A DNA stretch of 64,000 nt from Ottelia alismoides (Eukaryota; Streptophyta; Magnoliopsida; Alismatales; Hydrocharitaceae). The notes under the pieces are model-generated. The model saw only the letters and a program-made list of their open reading frames with translations, did no database searches and was not told where the DNA came from. Positions 45,940 to 58,419 of the stretch are shown here, in pieces. The DNA lies in NCBI GenBank assembly GCA_037367405.1, contig JAZKJV010008264.1, positions 930,001-994,000 on the forward strand, read 5' to 3'. The stretch's first letter is position 1. Every line of letters starts with the position of its first letter. The translations under genes were made by a program, and so were the position numbers.

Positions 45940-47839
45940 GGGGCGGTGTCATGCCGTGCCATACGTGGGGCGGCGGGCGTTGATGGTCATGGGGGCTGCG
46001 CGGCAACGCCGCAACCGCTGAGAGTCGGTGGAGCGGCGGAGGGCGCTGAGGAGGGGAAGTGCTGGCAGGCGCGCTTGCTGCTGAGCGGAGCGGCGCGCGG
46101 GGAGGAGGAGATGTTAGGTGGATGCGCTCGCTGCTGCGGCCGTTGAGGTGGTGTTCGGCCGCCACTGGGGGCGTGACAGATGGACGATGCGGGGCTGGAG
46201 GCTGGAGGGCCGCGAGGGCAGCGACGGCTACCGTCAAAGGCTGCTGAACCTACCTTTTTTATTTCTTTTTGTTGTTTTCATTTTTGCAATTTTTTTGTAA
46301 TTCTTTCGACAGAAATAAAAAATGAAATGAATGGAAATGAAGTGGTGTGTATGTGATGGTGATTGTGATTGTGGTGATTTTTGTGAAATATTTAATCTTG
46401 ATAAAAAATAAGGAAGAAAATATGTTAGATAAACAAATGAAATGAAAAGATAGGATGGAAAATACTTACCTGTGTGGTTCGCTGAAAGTGGAGCCGCGTC
46501 GTGCAGCTTCCATCGTTGCCTCGATCCGGTTCGACGAAAAATCGGAGAAGCTTTACGATCTTGACGGGAAGTTCGCTACGTGGAGATTAACCGCGGATCT
46601 CGCCAGCAGGTTGTCGTCGCTTAACGTCTAAGGGGGAATTATCACCTCACGGATTAAACGGGGCTCGAACATCTCTAACTCGTAGAATGGCGGATTATGA
46701 GAAATGGATGAGGGAATGGGAATATAAAGAGGAGGGGGAAGTTAGAAAAGAGGTGGAGAAGATGGAGGGATGGTGGAGGGAGTGGTGACTTGGAGTGGAA
46801 GGCAAGTAGAGAAATGGTAAAAAAGGGGGAATAAAATGAATTATTAATAAAATAATATAGTAGGCTACTAAAAATAATTAAAATAATAATAGTATAATAA
46901 TATTAAATCCAAAAATAATAAAATAAATCCGAAAATAAAGAAAATGGGGTGACATATGGCAGCTCCAGGAGCTGCCACATGTCACTCCTAGAAAATTCAA
47001 AAATTAAATGTAAAGAAAAATAAAAAAGAAATAACAAAAGGGATTAAAGAAAAAAATAGTCAATAAGAAAGTTGCTCATCTCGATGAGATCTACAACTTT
47101 TGTGAAGGGCCAAAAATCAATGGAAGTGATCTGTACAAAAATGTATTTTTGGGTGGTACCTGATAGATATAAAATACCGCATTTTATCTTTTGTATTTTT
47201 TGTCATTTTTCAATAAGAGAAAAATCAAAATAAAAATAGAGAAAATATGAGAAGAATATTCACAACTTAATCTAATTTTTTTAGATTTTTTATGTTTAGG
47301 AAAATGAAATGGTAAAATACAGGGGCAAAAAGGTCAATATGTACAATATACAAAAGGGGCCCAAAACCCAAGTTTTGCATACGAGCTCCGATTTTGATGA
47401 AATTGGTCTTGTTTCGAAGTTCTTTGAATGTATATTACTTTAAAAGTGAGTAGACCTAATTCGGAGGTTGTATGAGAGAGATATGTGTATTTAAGGCTCC
47501 TAGTTTTAAACTTGGATTGAGGGTTTATTGGTCAATTTTGCAAGTTAGTATTTTTCTGATATTTTTCTTTAATTAGTAATATATACACTATGGAGTTAAT
47601 TTTATTAGATTTGGAGTTAGTATAAAATATATACATAAAGGGTATTTTAGCTAATGTACAGGTGAATATTTACAAATGAAATTGGCTTCTTATTTAATGC
47701 AAATATGAGTGCTGAAATGCAGATATTATGCTTGCATGCATGAATGCTAATTATGCAAGATAAGGGGAAATATGCTGCTATTTACTCGGGAACAAAGCTC
47801 TATTTTCAACTTTTAGAGTGATGAATCACAGATTCATCA
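45940..47839 (-). repeat. 3' LTR of element 2, truncated
   Basis: Starts on the - strand at 47839 (TGATGAATCTGTGATTCATC) and matches 55411-57309 down to a GC-rich point near 45940, where homology stops. About 1.7 kb of the LTR's 3' part is absent. ATATAAAG near 46721 (+) is the mirrored TATA-like box. Confidence 0.88.
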
Positions 47840-47880
47840 ACCCCCTATACTTAAACCTTGCTCGTCCCCGAGCAACTAAA
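47840..47880 (-). other. Polypurine tract and terminal hairpin of element 2
   Basis: Read on the - strand: TTGCTCGGGGACGAGCAA hairpin, then TTTAAGTATAGGGGG, then the LTR. The stem sequence differs from elements 1 and A by compensating changes on both arms. Confidence 0.85.
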
Positions 47881-49314
47881 ATGAAATGCAAAAAGTGAAA
47901 TGAGATTGGGTTCCATACCAAGGTCATGAAAAAAAGTTGAAAATGGAGATTAACTCGACCTTTGGATTAATTGTGTGGCGGAACCTTATTGGGATCTGAA
48001 CTTAAGACCTAACAGACTTCAAGTTCCACAAGTCTTGTATTCAAGACACCTCAACAGTCAGGTCAGAACAAATCCTCAAATGCAAATTTCTGATGACTAT
48101 GATTCTTACTTGTACTGTGTAAGTGTAAAATAACTCTCCACATCAGAAATGGCTCAGAAATAGCCTCCTCTAACAAGGTAACTCTAATTACCCGATCCAG
48201 TAACTCTTACCTCGAGGAGCGGGGTATTCCCTTCTAAGTTCAAGTGCGACCAGCTCAAGAGGAGGGGGTGGAGAAAAGAATGGATGGTAGCCAGTGTAGC
48301 TACCTATCCCGGGATGCCTGACCAATGTAGCCAAGTCATCCAGCTGCAGACTTCTTGCTAATATACATACTCCGGCAGGCAATATTTTTTTTGGCTTGTC
48401 TATTTTTTTGGAGTTCTTGCATTTTTTTCTTTTTTTGAACTATATACAAGGTGCAACATGTACATCAGGAGTTTTTCCTCTTGAGTCAGTAGACTATCCC
48501 TCTTTTGAAGCATTATTGCAACCCACAACATCCTGTCCTCAGACTTCAACACCACCAGACTAGGTTGAGATGCACTACCCTCCCTAGAGGAGGACGTATG
48601 TTTCCACCCGTGTGCTACTCCAAGCTAAAGGATTCTACCTCCTCACCACCTCATCAATGAAGAGCTACGTGCATGGTGCTTGTCCAAGTTAGGTCACCGT
48701 CTAAAAGAATTATGCGTGTGCACAAGATATTCTACTTAGACTAATCAAGATGACATGTGAACATAGACTTGCGGACTCAAAGAATTAAGTCACTTGACCT
48801 GAGAACTCTTAACTCCAGCTCCTGTGAGGTTCCTCTGAAATTAGGTGGATTAAGGTCAAATCAAGCCCATCCTCAATATCTACTCATAACTTGGTTCAGA
48901 ACCCACTATCTTTTCACCTTGCATATGCAAGATATGCAGATGAGGTGTAGATGACATGCTATGAATGAAATGCAAGACTCTTTTTTTTGAAATGCAAGGA
49001 TGATATGCAAGAGTAAATAAGAAGCCTTTTTGTTTTATTAATTTTTTGGTATACAACAACACTTTTTAGTTGATACAATTTGTACATAGTATACAATGTT
49101 TTTTGGTACACATTCTATTTTACAACAAATTTTTTAAAATTATGTTTTACAAGAATTTTACAACTTTTTATACAAGTATTATACATATAGTACAAAATTA
49201 CAATGTTTTTTCAATTTTTACCCACCCCGTAATTATTGCATAACATATACAAAAATACGTAAAAATACGTGAAAGTATGAGCTATGGGTAAAGTATATAT
49301 GTAATATATACACG
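47881..49314 (-). other. Conserved 3' non-coding block of element 2
   Basis: On the - strand aligns with 5600-7000 of element 1. The best part is 48180-48740. A frame reading VALELRREYPAPRGKS (near 48205-48255) has the counterpart VALELRREYPASRGKS in element 1. No full ORF is preserved. Confidence 0.65.
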
Positions 49315-49675
49315 CCCCCCTATACTTAGCATGTGCTATGTCCTCAGAGCACGAAAAGTGATGAAAAAATACATAGCTCGGGCTAAGCGTAGGAGAGCTA
49401 AAATTAGAAAAAGTATAGAAGTCGCTCCTCCCCCCCATACTTAGGCTCTGGCAGCCTACGTGTAGAAGAAGATCAAAAATGGGGTGGACGAGGGTAAGAA
49501 GGGAGATGGATGAGTATATACATGGCGGGCACTGGTCCCCCCTATACTTCGGCTCTGGTCGGCCTAAGTATAAGATAGGAGTGAGTATGAGAACCGATGT
49601 GATCTGGAGGATGTAAAGTGGATAGATGCGGGTCACTCTCCCCCCTATACTTAGGATCTGGTTATCCTAAATATA
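49315..49675 (-). repeat. Hairpin-polypurine array of element 2
   Basis: Four inverted units at 49315-49393, 49429-49465, 49537-49572 and 49640-49675. On the - strand each ends in TATAGGGGG or a close variant. The first in this list matches the long-loop hairpin of element 1. Confidence 0.8.
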
Positions 49676-49775
49676 GTCATGAAATGATATGATATGGAAA
49701 CGGGGCGAGTGATTTGAATCACTGGGAAGGGAGGGAGGGAAAGTATATACAATAAAGAATGAGAATATACACGGA

Positions 49776-52310
49776 TTAAAAAGGTTTGTGACGAACCTTC
49801 TTGCAGATGCGAGGAGGTGGATAATATACATATGTGTCGCTGTCGGAATCGTCCTCAAATGAATAATAGTGAGGTGTAGGGATCGTCCAATGAGGGTCGA
49901 CATACGACTGCTTGCTTAGATATGGCTTGAGAACAGCCGAACTGAGCTCACTCATATATATCACCTTGTCCAGACCAGATGAGGATTCCTCAGAAAATTC
50001 CTTCTCCAGAATGTTGAAGGAAATTTTCTTGGTCGGTTTTCTAGAACCTAAATCATTGAGAGGGATATGAGAGCGACACGCCTTGAGAGGTTTGGGGGAA
50101 CACCTCGAGGAATCAATTCTCAACTTCCTCTCACTAGATAGACGACTAGAAGAGGAAGCAACCGTGTTTTATGTGAAGTAAATTTACTCTTGGTTGTTTC
50201 CTTTGAAGGTTCGGGACGTGGTGTGGTGCTGACCATGGGTTCCTCATCAGACGAGTCACCATATAGATTATAATACTCCTGAAGGGTCAACACATGTCTC
50301 GGGGAGGTGCTAGTGGTCTCAGTTGGCTTGGCATATTTAGGTCTTGTGTCGGATCATCAGAATGGTCAAGACAATCAACAAAGGTCATGTCCGACTTAAT
50401 GATAGCTTCTGGTCGTGAGTCCTCCTTAGAAGCTGTCACGGTGGTAGTGCAAGCAGTTGATGAAGTGGAGGTATGGAGAGTCTCAGAACCAACGGTCGTC
50501 CGGGCAGTCGGTCTCTCAGGTGTAATAGAGAGGTGGAACTCATCTACCTCTCAATGGTCACGACTGTCAGTGGATGTGCGGTTCACCTTAGAGTAAAGTG
50601 TATCAAAGAGTGGGTGAGGTCGAAGCGCTCCCAATGCTGAAAAATCAATCTCCCGAGTCTCGTAATCTTTAGTCGCCTTATCTGAGGCTAAGAACGGCTT
50701 CCCGAGAATAATCGGAGACTGGGTGAACTCTCCTCGGTGCTCAATGTCAATGATCGTGAAGTCCACCTGGAGTAGAGCACCTTGGAAAGTAACGATGACT
50801 AAAATATTTCCTCTAGACCCTTTGATGGATCCATCATCTAGCTGAACGATCTCTCTCGACTTTCTGATTGGTCTGGGTTTGAGCTTGTCAAACACAGAGG
50901 TCAGGAGGATATTTATCTAAGAGTCATCATCGATTCTTGCATGGGTAAAGATGATGCCTTTGATTTCACATTCCACCCTAGGCAACCCCTTCACTCTACG
51001 GCTCTTGGTATTTCTCCCCATCACCAAGGAGGTGGCCATAGACACTATGTGTCTTTCAGTCCTTGTTCTCTTAGTACCTGACCTCTTGGGCATCAATTTA
51101 CTCTTTACAAATATCTTGAGGTCGGAGAAGTGATCTATGGCCTTTATTAAGGGAAGACTAAAAATCAATTCTTCATCAGGTACTTCCCTTATGACAGGAT
51201 CCAATTTTTTTAGGTCTTTCTCATTTTCAATTTTTATGTGGGTTTTTGGTTTTTCAATTTTTTTGGTGTTTTTGGTGGATGAATGATCAGACTATGGATT
51301 GGAGGGCAAGTGGTTAGTAGAAGAGGGAGATAGAATGGACTCCAGCTGTACAAAAAGTGTGGGTTCCCTGATGCTCGCTCGGTTTTCAGCATCCAATCTA
51401 CTTACTTCCTTTTTCACTTTTATACCCAGGCTGGCAGAAATTGAGTGCAATATTTCCATGACATCTCTCAACTCATTACCAAATGATTCATTTTTCTTAA
51501 TAAGTCTAGATTGTCATCCTCCACAAAATTCTCATGACAAATCGTGGGAGAGTTCTGATCAATTGGAGGATACTGTTGAGATATCAGGGTCTCATACTCT
51601 ACATACCTAGACTATGGCATGTAATCCTGGGTCGAGTATGGATCATCCGAATGGCAGATAATGGTCGAAGCCTCGTACGATGGAGTCAATGAACAAGGGA
51701 CTAATAAGTCTAGCTCATGAGTCCACTCTTGTGAATGTATAGGCTCTCTGAGTGAAGGCTGATTAATGGGAGCTTGATCACTAAAGTCAATCAAGTCTGG
51801 GAAATCGTGATGTACATGCCTCTCTATTCGGGTTATTCGATCGACCATGTTATGCCCTAAGTTCAAGTCGGGATGTGTATATGATAATTGTTGTATGGTC
51901 CGTACTTGAGGTAAGAATGAAGTATGTGGGGGCATATAATTTTGCCAATCATCTGTCTTAGCAGTGACTAGCTCTTCATTTGATTCTTTGATTCCTGCAA
52001 GCTCTCGAGAGTAAGGACAATCAGCCCAGGGTGGAAGTGGATCCAGAGTGTTGGAATATGGAGTAGGTGAGAAATGCGAAGAAGTAGAGAAGTCAGTCGA
52101 AGTTCTGACTTCATCATCGGGTTGAGGTGGAACCGACCACGGGTAAGGATCTCCCGTGGATGGCGGAGGATATATGGAAGAAGATGAAGGCGAAGATGAA
52201 CGGTATATGGTCGAGGAGAAATGACCAGAGGTCACAGGATATGGGGACCAATATCCCGACATCTTTAAGAGGAAATGCTGAATGTAAGTAGGTTGAGGTA
52301 GAAAATGCAC
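49776..52310 (-). pseudogene. Decayed protease-domain ORF of element 2
   Basis: Four fragments in order on the - strand correspond to the 688-aa protein of element 1: 51612-52310 (Pro/Tyr/Ser-rich start), 50917-51204 (RTERHIVSMATSLVM), 50551-50895 (REIVQLDDGSIKG, SPIILGKPFLASDKA) and 49776-50123 (KVIYMSELSSAVLKPYL, acidic tail). The catalytic site reads IDDDS in place of LLDGGAS. Stops and frameshifts break it, so it cannot make an active protease. Confidence 0.8.
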
Positions 52311-53713
52311 AATTACGCAGGATAAAACACATGGACAGACACAAATACAAACGCAAGAGCAAACCCTGAGTTCACACTCAACACGGTGAAGGACCCGAAA
52401 CCGAGTCCGATTAGTATTGTTGATTTTAAGTGTGAATTTTCAGACAAGTAGCAAAGGTTGCATGGCCTATAAGGGAGTCGGCTAAAAATACGGATGCGTC
52501 TCCCTTTTTTAACCTGTCTCCTAAGATACATGCGCCCTTCCATTCTTCGCTCATATCCCAAGTTGATGGATTCAAAGACCATGCCCCTATCTACCTGCAA
52601 GCAAGCGGAGGCTGACAAGACTGGAACTTCACCCCGAAGGGTTACTAGCAGCTTGTCGCGAAGTACCGCTGGTTCACCCCTGACTACCCTTAAACAGGCA
52701 GAGGCTACATGGTACTAGTCGATGAACCTGAAAATATTCAACTCGTGATATTTGCTAGGATCAGTTGGAACGTGATATGGAAGGCGAGGATTCGGGCTCT
52801 GTCTTAAGGTGTCCACACACACTCAAGTACCCTCACTCATCCTGAAAACAAGGTCGGGGTTACTCTCCCACAAACAAGGGTTAATTTAAGTCATTTTTTG
52901 GTCCAATTCAATTAGTGTCCCGATTTTAAATATTAGTTGTCATTGATATTAATCCACACAAGCAATCACGTCTACCGTCCAGTCCTGACTTCTTTATCCT
53001 AGGTTAGAAAACCGAGAGAGAGAATCAAAAAAAGCCGATGCAATCGAGAAAATGATGATGAATGCTCATGTAAGAATACTTACAGTGCCTCCAGCTCTCT
53101 ACAAAGCGGGATGCAAGACTGAATTGAAATTTTACAGTAAATGAAATGCAAGCGATGAAAAGTCTCTCCTAGGCAGGCAGTTCTATTAGCAAGTGAAGCA
53201 CACGTTCAATTTAACTAGATCTGCGGTCTAAGTGTGTCTTTTAAGTGTGTGTGGTCCTAGAAAATTACGAGCACAAGAAAATCCTAGAGTGGCTCGAGGA
53301 GCCGCTAGTGCAAGCCTAGTCTAGAAATTCAATCCACACAACAGACGGGACACGGTTCCACTATGTTTACATACGCGAGAACCCAAACGGGAACCGTTGT
53401 AAATGCAGACACATTTTTTTATGTTTTTTTACAATTTTAAAAAAACTTTTTGGCATCTCAACAGCCGACTTGATTCACGAAACGTCGTCCTCCGATGCAC
53501 TTCGAGATGCGTTGACTTCAAGAAAGCCGCTCCAAGTGCACCGGGCCCTCGCACAAAAAGATAGAAATTATGTCAGAAAGAGATATATACACTAATGGTC
53601 AGAGAAATAGTTAAAGAAAAAATGGATAATTACAATGCGGCTCGGGGGTCAGACTACCCGAGTTAATGGAAAACGTAAACCTAATTTTCTAAAGTGATCC
53701 TAAGCCGTTTGCC
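52311..53713 (-). other. Leader of element 2
   Basis: 1.4 kb between primer site and ORF start. No supported coding sequence. The length and position match the element 1 leader. Confidence 0.6.
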
Positions 53714-53731
53714 TCCCCAGCAACGGTGCCA
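53714..53731 (-). other. Primer binding site of element 2, tRNA-Asp type
   Basis: On the - strand TGGCACCGTTGCTGGGGA, two mismatches from the element 1 site and two bases from the LTR end (…CTCGTCA). Confidence 0.88.
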
Positions 53732-53733
53732 TT

Positions 53734-56700
53734 TGACGAGCCGCGGACCTACCCTTGTTAATAGTGTCTAATTGACGGTTTCGTTGCAGTCGGATAGATC
53801 CGCGTCGATCAAAAATTAACCGCACGAATCGATGAATCGTCTAATGAAATTAGTCGCGGTTTTATGTTTATTTAGCCTGGACAAGCCCCAGGGTCAACTC
53901 AAGGAGGCAAAGGAACAACTCGGGATCAGATTAGAGGGATCAGATTGCGATTTTCCAAGTGGGATTTTTTTTAATTTTTTTATGAGATAAAAATGCCAAT
54001 GCAATGATGCGAATGAACTAGGTTATTAAGAAAATCAACAACTTAGCGAAATTTAATTTTAATCTGAAATTAGTTCAAATTATCTAAATTATATTTTTCA
54101 TAAGAACCTAATCCAACAACGAATGCAAAATGTATTTTTTTCGGAATTTTTGGGTTTAAAATGGACACATGAAAAATGCAAAATTTTTTGGCATTTTATG
54201 CAATTTTTCAGCAAATGATTTGCAAAAATTATGAAAAATTTACTGGAAGATAAACATGATGAAATGAAGCAATACTAAATTTTTTTTGGAATTTTCTGAC
54301 ACTTTATGATTTTTTTTCTAATTTTTTTTACTGAAAACAGAGCGATTGTGAGTATTAAATTTCTAATAAATCCATAAATAGATTTATCCAGAGTGATATT
54401 TGTCTCAAATAATTGTTTTAATAAGGAATCCAAGACTCTTTGAAATTTCTCAAAAATCTTATTCCTGGAATTAATTAAAAATTAATTACAGAAATCAATC
54501 TACAATTTATTTTATGCACAAGACGACTTTGAATTGGACTAAATTTGGACAGTTATTAAAGAACACTTAGAGGCATCATTCACAATTTTTTCGCAATTTT
54601 TAGAGTAATATATGATTATGTGCGAATTTCAGAGCTTAAATGGGCAAAATAGCACTCAATTTCAATCTCTGATTTTTAATAAATAATTTGATGCTCACAA
54701 AAATACAAATATATAGCCCAAAGATAAATAATTTGTTGCTCTACAAAATGCTATTTTTGATGAAATAAACTGATGCAAAAATATTGTCCAAATTAACTCT
54801 CAAACTCAGGGGTGTCAATGCAATACTGAAATCGAAAGATATAAACTAAAATGGTGCACAAGGGCACTTTTGCAAATAAAAATACTTAAAAGACAGACTA
54901 TGCAATTTGTACAACTAAAGTAAAATAAAAAATGAACCTTATTCTTTTCTTCTCTCGCAAGGCTTGCATAGGAGGAATGGACGGCTAGGGCTTGCTTGTA
55001 CAAGGGCGGCGGCGGTGCAGTTCTCGACCCGGCGGCGCGACGCACGGGACGACGAGGACGGTAGCTACACCGCGGGAGGAGGGCGCAGCGAGGAGGTCGG
55101 ATGCACGCTCGTGGGCGACAACCGCCGCACGAGGGGCGCGGGGCGACAGGGGCGACGCGCGTTTGCGCGCGGCCAAGGCGCAACGTGGCGGCTTCTAGAG
55201 CAGGGAGGCGGATGCGCGCGGCCAAGCGCGAGGACGCGCACGGCCACGTGCGAGGCGGTGCGGTGGGGCACCGGTCGCGTGCGCGTGGCACGCGAGGCTT
55301 CGCGCGGCCACACGCGAGGCGGGGCGTTGGGGCACCGGTCGCGTGCGCGTGGCGGAGAGGAGGGCTCCTGGAGCGGGACACGCGTTTGACGGACTGCGCA
55401 GTTGGCGGCTGGGCGGCGCCGTGCTACACGTGGGGTGGCGGGCGTCGACGGTCAAGGGGGCTGCGCGGCAACGCCGCAACCGCTGAGAGTCGGTGGAGCG
55501 ACGGAGGGCGTTAAGGAGGGGAAGTGTTGGCAGGCGCGCTTGCTGCTGGGCGGAGCGGCGCGCGGGTGAGGAGGAGATGGGAGGTGGATGCACTTGTTGC
55601 TGCAGCCGTTGAGGTGGTGTTCGGCCGCCATTGAGAGCGTGGCAGATGGACGATGCGGGGCTGGAGGGCCGCGAGGGCGGAGGCTGCTACCGTCAAAGGC
55701 CGCTGCACCTACCTTTTTTATTTCTTTTTGTTGTTTTTGTTTTTGCATTTTTTTGTAATTTTTTAACAGAAATAAAAAAATGAAATGAATGGAAATGAAG
55801 TGGTGTTTGTGTGATGGTGATTGTGATTGTGGTGATGTTTGTGAAATGTTTGATCTTGATAAAAAAATAAGAAAATATGTTAGATAAACAAATGAAATGA
55901 AAAGATAGGATGGAAAATACTTATCTATGTGGTTCGTCGAAAGTGGAGCCGCGTCGAGCGGCTTCCGTCGTGGCCTCGATCCGGTTCGATGAAAAATCGG
56001 AGAAGCTTTGCGATCTTGGCGGGAAGTTCGCTACGCGAAGATTAACCGCGGATCTCACCAACAGGTTGTCGTCGCTCAACGTCTAAGGGGGAGCTGTCAC
56101 CTTACGGATTAATCGGGGCTCGAACCTCTCTAACTCGTAGAATGGCGGATGATGAGAAATGGAGGGAATGGGAATATAAAGAGCAGGGGGAAGTAAGAAA
56201 AGAGGTGGAGAAGATGGAGGGATAGTGGAGGGAGTGGTGACTTGGTGTGGAAGGCAAGTAGAGAAATGGTAAAAAGGGGGAATAAAATGAATTATTAATA
56301 AAATAATATAGTAGGCTACCAAAAATAATTAAAATAATAATAGTAAAATAATAATAATAATAATAATAATAAATCCGAACATAATAAAATAAATCCGAAA
56401 ATAAAGAAAATAGGGTGACATGTGGCGGCTCCAGGAGCTGCCACATGTCGCTCCTAGAAAATTCAAAAATTAAATGTAAAGCAAAATCAAAAAGAAATAA
56501 CAAAAGGGATTAAATCGAAAAGTGGTCAACAGGAAAGTTACTCGTCTCGACGAGATCTACAACTTTTGTGAAGGGACAAAAATCAAAGGAAGTGATTTAT
56601 ACAAAAATATATTTTTGGGTGGTACCTTATAGATATAAAATACCGCATTTTATCTTTTGTAATTTTTTTTTATCATTTTTCAATAAGAGAAAAATCAAAA

Positions 56701-57309
56701 TAAAAATAGAGAAAATATGATAAGAATATTTACAACTTAATCTATTTTTTTAGATTTTTAATATTTAGGAAAATGAAATGGTAAAATACAGGGGCAAAAA
56801 GGTCAATATGTACAATATACAAAAGGGGCCCAAAACCCAAGTTTTGCATACAAGCTCCGATTTTGATGAAATTGGTCTTGTTTCGAAGGTCTTTGAATGT
56901 ATATTACTTTAAAAGTGAGTAGACCTAATTTGAAGGTTGTATGAGAGAGATATGTGCATTTTGAGGCTCCCAGTTTCAAACTTGGATTGAGGGTTTTTTA
57001 GTCAATTTTGCAAGTTAGTATTTTTCTGATATTTTTCTTTAATTAGTAATATATACACTATGGAGTTAATTTTATTAGATTTGGAGTTAGTATAAAATAT
57101 ATACATAAAGTGTATTTTAGCTAATGTACAGGTGAATATTTACAAGTGAAATTGGCTTCTTATTTAATGCAAATATGAGTGCTAAAATGCAGATATTATG
57201 CTTGCATGCATGAATGCTAATTATGCAAGATAAGGGGAAATATGCTGCTATTTACTCGGGAACAAAGCTCTATTTTCAACTTTTAGAGTGATGAATCATA
57301 GATTCATCA
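53734..57309 (-). repeat. 5' LTR of element 2 (3576 bp)
   Basis: On the - strand starts TGATGAATCTATGATTCATC at 57309 and ends CTCGTCA at 53734. A TATA-like CTTTATATTCC lies near 56176. The CpG-rich core (54960-55700) holds several overlapping open frames on both strands that I regard as composition artefacts. Confidence 0.88.
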
Positions 57310-58419
57310 ATGGCCATGGTACATAATTTTAATTATACGAAGAGACCTTATAAGTGGATACATTCATTTAATCTCAGGCAGGGAGTGAAATAAATCAATA
57401 ACCTTTATTGATATATCAAAGATTGTAACAACATTTATTGTAGAAATGATTCGCCTCGGGATCACATAGCTAATAGTGCACTCTTCCATTAGAATTTAGA
57501 TTACATGTCAATAACATCGCACTTTGTTGACTTTCAATGGAGGCCACAAAAGTAAGTTCAAGTTTTGCAGAATCTATCTCTCATTATGCAAGTGAAGCTA
57601 TTGTTGATGTGCAAGTTAGACACGTGAATGATTATGATGTGGGAGTTGTCCACACTAAAGGCTAATATTGCTTATACTGATAATGTTGCTCGAAGGAATT
57701 TGGTTGAACAACTCACTTCAACATATTCTTTAGTGCTAAATGGATTTTTATCTATCTGTTTTATTGGGTACATATTTTGAACCTAATTATTTAGTATGAT
57801 TTATCATAGATAAGGGAAATGATCACAAAAATTTATTATTAAGTCAATTCAAATAGATAGCATTAAGAATTTATTAACATTACTAAACAATAATGCATTT
57901 CAACAACCGAAGGATTGAGATTGGATGCAAGCACAAGGTAAAACTCTATGTATTTAATATTTGAGTCATCTTTATTATAGTAGAAAGTTGATACTCGGGA
58001 TTTCCAATTACTATATACCCTCCAGTTGTGATTGGAAAAATGGAGGTGATTCATAGGATCTTGGAAATTTTTATATTGGCACAAAGTTTTTCTGGATAGA
58101 AGTATGCGTTTTTGAACTTAATCTATAGCTTGATTTATAAAATAAAGGACTTGAAATCATTAAAGAAAAATGATTATTTTTTGATTAAAATTATGATATT
58201 AAGTACAATATTAAGTTTTGTATGTATTGTGGAGATAAAAATACAATTCATCCTTTAGCCATTGCAACTCCTTTGATGAAAATTTTTTATGCACTTTTTG
58301 ATGAATATGTTGTTGACTTTAAATGAGATTCATTGTGGTAAGACTTTGATACCGCAAAATAAAGAATTTTTTCACATGTAAATAACTCAAAATTCATGTA
58401 TTTTTAATGATTTCATTTT
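57310..58419. other. Unassigned AT-rich DNA
   Basis: No element or gene could be supported. A weak open stretch near 57540-57720 reads like diverged protein but I do not recognise it. Confidence 0.4.

Larger units (their letters stand above)
45940..57309 (-). mobile_element. Second copy of the protease-only LTR retrotransposon family (element 2)
   Basis: Same architecture as element 1 on the opposite strand: 5' LTR 53734-57309, tRNA-Asp primer site 53714-53731, leader, decayed protease ORF, hairpin array, conserved 3' block, polypurine tract and a truncated 3' LTR. The LTRs differ at several percent of sites by eye, so it is much older than element 1. The distal part of the 3' LTR is missing, so flanking duplications are lost. 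Confidence 0.88.

Noticed and set aside
54815..55593. Overlapping Arg/Ala-rich open frames of 130-190 codons on both strands
   Set aside because: High-GC composition inside an LTR removes stop codons by chance. The sequences are low complexity and absent from related LTRs.
57540..57740. Possible protein-coding remnant
   Set aside because: Short, broken, and not similar to anything I recognise.
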